From Pycnococcus provasolii (taxonomy: Eukaryota; Chlorophyta; Pseudoscourfieldiophyceae; Pseudoscourfieldiales): a DNA stretch of 64,000 bases. This document shows, in pieces, positions 14,894-22,374 of the stretch. Where the stretch lies: the NCBI GenBank assembly GCA_049487715.1, contig CP150558.1, forward strand, positions 620,001 through 684,000, read 5' to 3'. A program made the translations under genes and the position numbers. A model generated the notes under the pieces. That model searched no databases, was not told the DNA's origin, and saw nothing but the letters and a program-made list of their open reading frames with translations. Position 1 is the stretch's first letter. The number at the start of each line of letters is the position of its first letter.

Positions 14894-16353
14894 CTCCCCG
14901 AAGAAAAAAAGAAAAGAAAAGAGGAGGAGGAGAAAAATAAATAAAAAAAAAAAAAAACTCGACAAGCTCGGACATTGCAATTCACGGCAAGCGATCGCTG
15001 AAGGTGAACACGCAGGACGAGACGGGTGGAAGCATTCTGTACGACCTGAGCTCGTTGGCGCTTAAGGAGAACTACCTGATGCGCGCGTACGTGCACGACT
15101 CCGGCATGACTTGCACTGGAGCGCACTGGATCTCGCCCAACTACGCGACGTGCAACCCCATCCCGAACACCAAGGCGACGCATCCCGTCAAGAATGGTGC
15201 TGGGGTGTATACCGCGTCGATGGAGACAGAGTACGTAACCTTGTACCCTTGGGCGAGCACCGGCGTGAAGCGATCGACGGGTTGGCACAAGATTGATTTC
15301 GTTGACAACTCTGTGGACATGACGATCAAGATGGATGATGAAGTGATTGGCAAGTCGACTTGCCATGCGCTGGAGCATGCATTCATCCGAGGTGGACTCT
15401 ACGCTGGCATGGAGGAGCCTGGCGCGTACTGGGACGCGATCCTCGTGACCCCACTCGTCGAGGGCGTGAGCGCGGAGCTCGACTTGACGAGCACAGCGAT
15501 GGTTGAAAGGGTGCAGGATGCTGCGTTCAAGTGGTCGACGATCGCGACGGCGACGTCGCCGCCCGCTCGCCAAGGTGCAGCCGGTGCAGTTGTTGGTACC
15601 GACTGGTGGGTGTACGGAGGCGAGCGCAGCTCTTACGAGTATGCTGACCTGTGGAAGTACAGCTTCACGTCGAGCACGTGGTCGTTCGTCAGTACCACGA
15701 ACGTTGGCATTTCTGCTCGTCACGATCACACGATGGTTGCATACGAGAACAAGCTCTACGTCGCCTTCGGCCGCGGTCCCCAGCCACTCGGCGATGCATG
15801 GATGTACGACATTGCAGAGAACAAGTGGAGCGAGATTGCCGTGCCAAGCGACCTTAAGGCTAGGTTCGGCGCTGGATCGGTGGTTGTTGGGAAGTTTATG
15901 TACATCGTCGGCGGCTTCGTGAGTGGAACCGGATTGACGCAGGATGTGTGGGCGCTCGATCTCGAGACGCACACGTGGCTGTACGTCGGTCCGAATCACG
16001 GTGTGTTTAGTAGCGAAGAGAAGGCGTACTTGGTTGATGCCAGCATTGCGATGATCTTCCCGCAGGACTTGCCGGCAGCGCGCTTCAGCCACTCAGTGGT
16101 GGCTGGCAGCGACGGCCACAGCTTCTATGTCATCGGCGGAGCTGGCGGAGAGAGCATGAATAAGCCGCTTTCAGATGTGTGGCGATTCGACACGCTCACG
16201 CGTGAGTACTCTGTTGTCCACTCCAGCAGCGACCTGGCGATCTACGACGCCAGCGCGGTGTCGATGGGAGGCTCTGCGATTGTGTTCGGAGGGCACCTGA
16301 CGGCGGCCAAGACGACTTCGTCTGGAACCTACCGCGTGACGCTGGAAATGTAG
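230..16353 (+). CDS. giant secreted multidomain protein (LamG, SUEL lectin, PA14, filamin-like, DUF2341, Kelch), about 5,100 aa
   Basis: The start ATG at 230 opens a classic signal peptide (MRGVTLALLALLLCVLSAEA). Exon 1 ends at 287 before GTAAGT. Joining to 732 continues in phase as SHFRYSTI, the usual start of this kind of secreted protein. One base then appears missing at 756-757, after which the frame reads SWTPIGPSSVRF and stays open to about 14.6 kb. Order by nucleotide: cysteine-rich start to 3.8 kb; LamG-like domains near 3.85-4.5, 4.97-6.07, 6.86-7.8, 8.76-9.44, 9.84-10.35, 10.85-11.4 and 12.3-12.9 kb; TIG-like units near 4.7, 8.05 and 9.6 kb; SUEL-type lectins at 8.4-8.76 and 12.96-13.2 kb; PA14 at 10.43-10.85 kb; filamin-like Ig at 11.5-12.2 and 13.25-14.03 kb; one Kelch blade at 14.04 kb; DUF2341 at 14.19-14.5 kb; Kelch blades at 15.52-16.35 kb. 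The role is inferred as a cell-surface or matrix adhesin that binds carbohydrate. No transmembrane segment is visible at the C-terminus (TYRVTLEM, then stop). Confidence 0.85.
288..731 (+). other. intron 1 of the giant secreted protein gene
   Basis: The donor is GTAAGT directly after the signal-peptide codons and the acceptor is CACGCAG at 725-731, preceded by a long A/C-rich tract. The interior is intron-like, with a GAAGGAAGG run near 605-632, an ACAAC/CAACC run and A10. The join gives an exact phase 1 continuation into SHFRY. A shorter alternative (acceptor TTTTAG at 358) would also stay open but would add a low-complexity stretch and lose the SHFRY motif. Confidence 0.65.
5193..5345 (+). 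repeat. proline-rich linker plus AGRRD/RRLLQ motif, copy 1
   Basis: This is an in-frame insertion inside the second LamG-like domain, just after the strand containing WFYP. It holds a PPSPPPPPP tract built from CCG codons, then a TTEPATTT tract, then NAGRRDGEGRRLLQ at 5302-5343. A related short motif, NVGRRQ, lies at 5113-5136. Confidence 0.75.
5650..5823 (+). repeat. proline-rich linker plus AGRRD/RRLLQ motif, copy 2
   Basis: This is the second insertion in the same LamG-like domain, after the strand FHILGTTPF. It has about 40 mostly proline residues followed by INAGRRDGGVRRLLQ at 5779-5823. After it the domain resumes with YIDNMFFYARHL, the usual LamG end. Confidence 0.75.
7027..7095 (+). 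repeat. threonine-rich linker plus AGRRDLLQ motif, copy 3
   Basis: This is an insertion in the third LamG-like domain after WFYPMSNRSC, the position matching copy 1. A short PPTTTTTT tract precedes INAGRRDLLQ at 7066-7095. Confidence 0.7.
7462..7632 (+). repeat. threonine-rich linker plus GRRDLL motif, copy 4
   Basis: This insertion follows FFVGGVHC in the third LamG-like domain, the position matching copy 2. A run of ACG threonine codons is followed by GVGRRDLLA (7537-7563) and a further DAGRRAV (7612-7632). The domain then resumes with FFFGLIDEVRVF. Confidence 0.7.
14640..14966 (+). repeat. poly-T / G-rich low-complexity block, probable intron or assembly artefact
   Basis: Four long T runs of roughly 20-35 bases alternate with G-runs and GGA/GAA-rich spacers, ending in an A-rich tract. 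The block interrupts the giant protein between a DUF2341-like region and sequence reading SDIAIHGKRSLKVNT. Translation through it gives only F/G tracts and then a stop at 14938-14940. An AG at 14965-14966 fits an acceptor. The matching donor is unclear; GT at 14628 or 14604 would fit the phase. Confidence 0.6.
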
Positions 16354-17276
16354 ACGACATGGTCGACATTTTCACCATTTCGATTTGGAGAAAGGAGAGA
16401 GAGAGAGAGAAAGGGAGATTTGTAATGCCTCGATAGTTAGGCTCTTTACAATGAGACAACTTCGTTCGCCCACTTCACCGTATCATCCCCCACATGAGGT
16501 CAGTGGTGTTCGACATCGCAAGTAAAGCCAAGGGTTTTGTTTGTGTTTTGTTTGTTTGTTTGTGTACCGGGTAGCCGTAATAACAGATGTCCTTCACTAT
16601 TTTACTGCTTTATGCATCGAGTTGCACCTAAAGAGGCAGCTTTCTGGGCCGGATCTCGGAAGAAGACGAAAAGCCTTCGCAGGGACAGAGATTGAAGAGA
16701 ATCAAAAATACATCCCCTCCACCGTAGCACAGCACGGGGGAGGCACAGCACAGCACGGAGCGAAGCACAGCATGACAAGGGAAGCACGGCACGGCACAAC
16801 CAGCCGACCAGCTCCATCATTCCCCCCATCATCGTCAAGCCACAGCTGCGCAGTGCTGCGCCATCATCATCAAGTACAAGTTTTCGCCCACCCGCCCACA
16901 CCGTCGAAAGACAGCTCAAAACATCCTCGAACGCACGTCGCACTCAGTTCGCAGCATCCTCAGCCGTTCGAAGCTCGTTATACTGCGTTTGCCTGATAAT
17001 CCCCGCAGTTGACTTGAGGAATGACAGCGGCAACTCGACCTCAAGGACGAACTTTGAATTGGAATCCGGGGACCCTTGCAGACTACAAGTGCAAAAGTTA
17101 TGGGAAGCCCAGCGCAGAAGCCCCGCGGCCCCGGGATGCGTCTCGAGGAGTGGATCAGCCTCTCGCTGCATTCCTAGGCTCGCATCACCACTCTATTCAA
17201 TCTGCTGTAACCGCGCGACGCTTTTCTCTATTCCGAATCCGGCCCACGAAAGTCCAAAAAATTAAATAAAATGTAT
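16354..17276 (+). other. intergenic region between convergent genes
   Basis: This region lies between the 3' ends of the giant protein gene and the ankyrin gene. It holds a GA microsatellite near 16396-16415, a TTTG repeat near 16535-16563, and a stretch of GCACAGCACGG-like short repeats near 16730-16800. Short open frames are present but lack protein-like composition. An A/T-rich tract with AATAAA-like sequence lies at 17255-17275. I see no RNA gene. Confidence 0.5.
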
Positions 17277-18458
17277 TTACACGCGCGCGCCAACGATTAC
17301 TTTCACGCACTCCTTGTGTCCGCGCCGTGCAGCAATCTTCGCGGGAGTTCTACCTTTGCCATTCTTTGCGTTGACGTCCGCGCCGGCGTCGATCAGCATC
17401 TGCACAACTGTGGCGTGTCCATTTAAAGCGGCGATGTGCATGGGAGTACGCTTTCCGTAGTCATCCTTTGCATTAACGTCTGCGCCGGCGTCGATCAGCA
17501 TCCGCAATTCCGTCACGTGTCCATGAAACGCAGCGATGTGCACGGGAGTACACTTTTTGTCATCGTGCGCATTGATGTCCGCCCCGGCGTCGATGAGCAC
17601 CTGTAGTGCCTTCGCGCGTCGATAAAAGGTGGCGGTATACATAGGAGTTTGCTTTTTGTAACCTTGGGCATTGATGTCCGCCCCGGCGTCGATGAGCATC
17701 TTCAGTGTCGTCGCGTGTCCTCCTGCGGCGGCGAAGTGCATGGGAGTCAACTTTTCGTCCCCTTGGGCATTGATGTCCGCCCCGGCGTCGATGAGCATCT
17801 GTAGTGCCGTCGCTTGTCCCTTACACGCGGCGATGTGCACGGGAGTAGTCCTATCCTTGTTTCCCAAGCTCGCATTCGCGCGGATTAAGATGCGCAGGCA
17901 CTCCTCGTGTCCATTCCTCACGGCATGCATAATGGGCGTTTGTCCATATTTGTCTGCGTCATCCACGGCAGCCTTCGCGCGAAGTAGGATGCGTAGGCAC
18001 TCATCGTATCCTTCGCGCGCGGCGATGTGTATGGGTGCCACTCCTTCTAGATCAGGCTTGTTATAGTCTTCTCGCCAACGAGTGATCAAAGTTTGGAGAT
18101 GCTCAGGCCTATTGTGCCGCGTCGCCATGTAGCATCGCGACTTGGACAATGCGAGCTGAGCATTTGCACGATCCTTGCGAAAGAATGCGTTGAAGGTGTG
18201 CACAGCTTCGGCTCGCTCTGGCGTTCCTCGGGGTGGTAGCTGAATGCATGCCGACGACGACGGCGTCCCATCATGAGCAGGCTGTGCCATACGCCACAGG
18301 CGTTCTCTGTACCACGGCGTTCCCTCAGCCTCGTCGTCCTCGTCGTCCTCCTCTACAGCAGGCGCATGCGTCATGGTGCACGTTTCATCATCTTTACTAC
18401 AACGTGATGACGCACCGCCGTCGCGAGGCATATCGCTCGCGACTGCCAAGCACTCCAT
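17277..18458 (-). CDS. ankyrin-repeat protein, 393 aa
   Basis: This is an intronless frame from ATG (18458) to TAA (17277-17279). The first 100 residues are an acidic and then mixed N-terminus with a DDEDDEAEG patch and no signal peptide. They are followed by one partial and eight full ankyrin repeats to the C-terminus, each with the TPxHxAAxxGH...LLxxGA pattern. Repeats 4-8 share a nearly identical LIDAGADINA segment in protein and DNA, which indicates recent repeat expansion by unequal crossover. Ankyrin stacks bind protein partners. No enzymatic or transmembrane domain is attached, so the target and pathway are unknown. Confidence 0.85.
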   Translation of the reverse strand: MECLAVASDMPRDGGASSRCSKDDETCTMTHAPAVEEDDEDDEAEGTPWYRERLWRMAQPAHDGTPSSSACIQLPPRGTPERAEAVHTFNAFFRKDRANAQLALSKSRCYMATRHNRPEHLQTLITRWREDYNKPDLEGVAPIHIAAREGYDECLRILLRAKAAVDDADKYGQTPIMHAVRNGHEECLRILIRANASLGNKDRTTPVHIAACKGQATALQMLIDAGADINAQGDEKLTPMHFAAAGGHATTLKMLIDAGADINAQGYKKQTPMYTATFYRRAKALQVLIDAGADINAHDDKKCTPVHIAAFHGHVTELRMLIDAGADVNAKDDYGKRTPMHIAALNGHATVVQMLIDAGADVNAKNGKGRTPAKIAARRGHKECVKVIVGARV

Positions 18459-20038
18459 GAAAGACAGAGAGAGAGGGGGTATTATCCTAAGCCTTAAGCC
18501 TCTACGACGTTGCGTGGAACGATGACGGCCTTGGCCTTACCTTAAGACGTGGAACGAACGACGTGGAACGATGATGACGAACGGCCTTAAGTTAAGCCTT
18601 ACAGTACAGGAATGTCGCCGGCCTTAAGAGAGGGAATGACGAATGGGAAGCTGCGCTCATCAAAAAGCGAAAAAAAGAACAAACCTCTAAACCAAACCCC
18701 GAATAGGAAAACCTTTCCAGCAGATGTGAAGTGGGAACCCTTTCAACCTCATTCGCCTGCCGCCACTAAAGCTCGCAAGCTAAGGTTAGGTGACCCGACT
18801 CCCGCGTCACTCTACGGGACTCCTTGCTGTATTGTTGGTTGGATGAGGGTGAGGATCTCATTCCTAGTTCTCTGGGAGGGGAAGAAGCGTGTGCTCACAT
18901 TGGAAATTGGAGGTGTGACTAAATAAAGCAAGAGGAACTGTGGTCTTTGCGGAAGGACTGCAAAGACCCGTAGAGGACGATGGCGCGAAGAGATGCACCA
19001 CGGATCGTCCGATTCCAGGGAGCGCCATCTCTCAAAAGAGGGAGGCGTAGGAGGAGAGGAGGTCTCGAATCGTGGAGGAGGATCCTCTGCAGGAGATGTT
19101 CGAGGAAGGCATCGAGACACACAGAAGAGGAAGAGAAGGAGGCGGCACACTATCGTAGAACTAAGTTTAGCCTAAGCTCAGGCGACAGCAGGTTGGAGGG
19201 TGATGATGATATGCGTCGACGCCCGCCTCGTAAATTTTTCGTCTATCGTAACCTTAGCTCGAGCCTCTGGACACCGCGCCTGTTCTCAAGAAAGAAGAGT
19301 GACGAAAGCCTCTTGAAAGAAGGGTGAAGAGTGACACACCTCTTCATAGACTTCCCTAGGGAGTGGTTCTCCTCCTCAGGGACCCAAAAGAGTAGAAAGA
19401 GCGCGAGTCACTCTTTCCCACAGTACAGTACTGTACACTCCTAGTACTACTTAAGGCTTCGTTTAGTGACTTACTTCGTTGTGTTGTTCGTCTAAACTGT
19501 TACTGTACTGTACCTCTAATAAATAGAGGCCTCTAAATAGAGACCTTAAGTGTAGATATCTATATCTATATCTTACTCACTTCGAGTCTTGCTTTTTGCT
19601 TTTTGTGTTTTTTATTTTAACACCTTAAGCAAACTTCTTCCGGCAAAGCAAACTTCTTCATTCCATTCCAGCAAGCAAACTCGTTTTGAACTTCCTTCGT
19701 TCGACTCGTCATCCATCTCATTTTATTTTTCAACACCTGGCCGCACTTTTTGGCACTTGTTTTTGGTTTGTATTTTCACAGACAGACAGACAAACTTCCG
19801 TCTTCAAGAAAGACATACCTTAGCATAGCTCCTGCTTTGGCTTTTGGCTCTGACTGTCTGAGCTTTTCCTGGAACGTCTTCTTGTATTTTTTTTTCAAAC
19901 ATACTCCTGCACAGCACTCTCATATTCATCTTCATCTTTCTAAGAAGAGGCCTCAGTCACTAAGCTAAGTTTTTCCCTTTCGCTCAAGTTAAGAATACTT
20001 CTTCCTTCTTCGTTCAAGGGCGCGGTTCTGAGATTAGG
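18459..20038. other. 1.6-kb intergenic region with short repeated motifs
   Basis: This region separates two divergent genes. CCTTAAG occurs repeatedly (around 18490, 18541, 18590 and 18623, and again at 19450 and 19622), together with a repeated ACGTGGAACGA near 18510-18570. A palindromic patch (TAGAGGCCTCTA flanked by TAAATAGAG copies) lies near 19520-19545, followed by alternating TATCTA. From 19580 to 20030 the + strand is pyrimidine-rich, consistent with promoter or leader DNA for the gene at 20039. A 115-codon frame at 18980-19327 is basic and low-complexity, and I do not accept it as a gene. Confidence 0.5.
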
Positions 20039-21194
20039 ATGATGAATACAACAACGCAAGAACCTGAACAACAGCAACCTGAGCAACCTGAGCAAAACAA
20101 CTCGCCTGAGCTCGGACTCCTCCTCCTCGAAGAAGAAGAAGAGGAACTCGAGGCACCCGAAGAAGCCGAACAGGAGCCACTCCTCCACTCGGAGGAAAAA
20201 CATCTCCACTCCTCCCCCTCCTCAGAGGAACTCCTCGAAGAAGAAGAAGAAGAAGTCTCCTCTTCCACAACAACAACCACCACCACCATCCTCACCCACA
20301 GCAGCAGCAGCAGCGGCAGCAGCTCACATTCTCACTCACGTCAACTCGCAAACGGCGTCAATTCCGCCTCCGCCTCGCCGCCGCCGCCCAAACGGCCAGG
20401 CGATGACCGCCGCGGAGCGCCAGGCGAAGCGCCGCCGCCTGCTAAAGCTAGAAAAGATTCGCGCAGCTCAAGACTCGCAGCAGCTCAAGCAGGAGCAGTC
20501 TCCTCAAGAACCCTCCTCAAAAACAACCTCGGAAACGACGGAGGTGGCCCCCTCGACGTTGGTCACGTCCACCTCGCCACCTCCACCTCCACCGACGTTC
20601 CGGCCCGTGCCTTCTGGCGACGGAGTGCGCCCTCCACCTCCGCCGCCGCAGGGTGCAGCAGTCGCGGCACCAAACCCGTACTTCTCCCTGCTCAACTTGC
20701 CGCAGCCAACCTCGGGGGCCACGTCCTCAGCCGCCGCCGCCGCCGCCGCCGCGTCTTCAGCACAACCGCCGCCGCCGCCTCCGGAAACGACGTGGCGAGC
20801 CCCTCGAACAGAAGAGGAGGCGGCGTACAAGGCTCAGGTGGAGGCGGCTGCCTACCTCGGCCTGCCGCCGCCGCCGCCGCCGCCGCCGCCTCGGCGCCGG
20901 CGGCCGAACGGACAGGCGATGACCGCCGCGGAGCGCCAGGCGAAGCGCCGCAGGCTCCTGCGGCTTGAGAAAATCAGGCTCCAGGAGCTTCAGCTGCTTC
21001 GTGAGCAGGGTGCGCTGAACGGAATCCAGGGAGCGGCGCTGGCAACGCAGCTGCTGCAGAACAGTCCACCGCCACCTCCACCGCCGCGATCGTCAAATCC
21101 ACCGCCACCGCCACCGCCGCCTTCGCACATGCCGCTTCAGCTTTCCGCGCTGGCGGCAGCCGCGGCAGCCGCCTTTGAGTGCATAGAGGCATAG
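20039..21194 (+). CDS. proline-rich protein with a duplicated basic motif; two overlapping frames
   Basis: The secure part is 20403-21194 (263 codons). It carries two copies of the basic motif MTAAERQAKRRRLL, at 20403 and 20919, each followed by LEKIR, plus several poly-proline tracts and an alanine-rich end. At the first copy the frame is open upstream to 20046 and reads PPPPRRRRPNGQA, matching the lead-in to copy 2, but contains no ATG. A different frame starts at ATG 20039 and gives an acidic, glutamine/serine-rich sequence. The gene therefore probably starts at 20039 and changes frame before 20340, through an unseen intron or a sequence error. The lysine/arginine motif resembles a nuclear localisation or nucleic-acid-binding segment. 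No known family is recognised. Confidence 0.5.
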
Positions 21195-21323
21195 ATTGTA
21201 AATCCGCTGGTCCCGTCCGCGCAACTTTTTCTTTCCTTTACACCCCCCCAAGCAAAATCGTCAAGGTTGTTTGTCTGCTTGAAAAAGAAAAAAAGAAAAA
21301 AGAAAAAAACCATTGTTACATCG

Positions 21324-21806
21324 TCATCTCTTCTCCTTCTTCATGCGCGACTTCGTCAAGCCAACGAGGTACACTGTGAGGTACATCTTAAGTGGGAAGG
21401 TGATTGGCTTGATCATCGCTCGAATGGCTGACGATTCCGCGAGGCTTCCCGCCGCGCGTTCCTTTCCTTTGATTGCTTTACCTAAGATGGGTATGGACGT
21501 CCACTTTGACTTTGCAGGTGTCGCCGGCGCGCTGAATGACACCGCGCCTGATCTGCCCCTGAGAAACGGCCCCCCTCGCTTGTAGAACGCCAGCGATCCC
21601 GGCGTGACGCGTCCCGCAGTCACCATGGCTCCGGGTCCGGTTCTCCCGAGCGTGCGCATGATGACTGCGGTCGGTTTCATGGTATAGCAGAGTGCCCACC
21701 ACGCAGTTAGCGTCGCGACTCCCAGGACTTCGTGGTACACCAACGCAAGCGGGACATCCTTCACGCTGATGTTGTGCGAGTCGAAGAAGGCGCGCACACG
21801 GCCCAT
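21324..21806 (-). CDS. small DUF1279/FAM210-like membrane protein, 160 aa
   Basis: The start is the ATG at 21806; the longer frame to 21833 has only TTG. Residues 1-20 are polar and are followed by VPLALVYHEVLGVATLTAWWALCY, a hydrophobic segment with the conserved valine/histidine spacing seen in DUF1279 (FAM210) proteins. A second hydrophobic stretch (FPLKMYLTVYLVGL) precedes a basic KKEKR tail. Proteins of this family sit in organelle membranes. That location here is an inference, and the family match is by eye only. An upstream 5' UTR intron is likely. Confidence 0.5.
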   Translation of the reverse strand: MGRVRAFFDSHNISVKDVPLALVYHEVLGVATLTAWWALCYTMKPTAVIMRTLGRTGPGAMVTAGRVTPGSLAFYKRGGPFLRGRSGAVSFSAPATPAKSKWTSIPILGKAIKGKERAAGSLAESSAIRAMIKPITFPLKMYLTVYLVGLTKSRMKKEKR

Positions 21807-21817
21807 GATGAGTTGAT

Positions 21818-21919
21818 CTGAAATTCGAACCAATCCTGGTGATATCTATCTGCCCACCAACACGAGGAGGAGGAGGGTAGGGAGGGGAAATCTTCCTGAG
21901 GGAAAGAATAATATCTTAC
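21818..21919 (-). other. candidate 5' UTR intron of the DUF1279-like gene
   Basis: On the minus strand a GTAAGA donor (21919) and a TTTCAG acceptor (21818) bracket 102 bases just upstream of the ATG at 21806. No coding is implied on either side. Confidence 0.4.
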
Positions 21920-22374
21920 CCTCAAAAATAAGGCCAAGAACAACGCGAACCCTAACCCGAACCCGGCTAACCCTATTACCCTACATCCTCCGAGCAGGTT
22001 TTACCTTTTACCTTAGGTACGGTACAGAACTTAGTTTTCCTGTAAGTTTAGGAGGAGGCGGGACCTTCCCTCTTCTTGGTCTGTCTTGGCCTGAGGAGGA
22101 GGAGGAGGAGGCTGCGGAGGAATTGGTGCAAGGCCGCAAGCGCCGTGTACGCCGCGACGTGTTGCTGGAGAGTGAGTGACAGCGAGTAAATAATAAGCAT
22201 GTTAATGTAAGCATAGCATTGTAATTTGTTGCATTTGTAATTACAAAATAGAAGCACAAAAAATCCCTGACATTATTGAAGAGGAGCAAAAAATAAATAC
22301 AGCGTTCAATAACTTAGCTCCTCACTCACTTTTGCAAATTATTCTATTTGCAAAGCTTTTCATTCTTGCCAATT
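21840..22374. other. intergenic region with interstitial telomere-like sequence
   Basis: This region lies between the 5' side of the DUF1279-like gene and the 3' end of the protease gene. At 21947-21988 the + strand carries degenerate CCCTAA-type units (CCCTAACCCGAACCC and similar). A GGAGGAGG run lies near 22085-22115. The 22190-22330 stretch is AT-rich. No gene is supported. Confidence 0.5.

Noticed and set aside
14637-15065. Poly-Phe/Gly open frames over the T/G-run block
   Set aside because: Homopolymer translation only; no natural protein composition.
20014-20295. Minus-strand serine-rich frames opposite the acidic region
   Set aside because: Translation of GAA/GAG repeats on the other strand. 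The plus strand has the ATG and continues toward the conserved basic motif.
21815-21835. tRNA-like T-arm on the minus strand (GGTTCGAATTTC)
   Set aside because: No matching acceptor stem, A-box or anticodon arm upstream. It sits at the 3' end of a likely 5' UTR intron.
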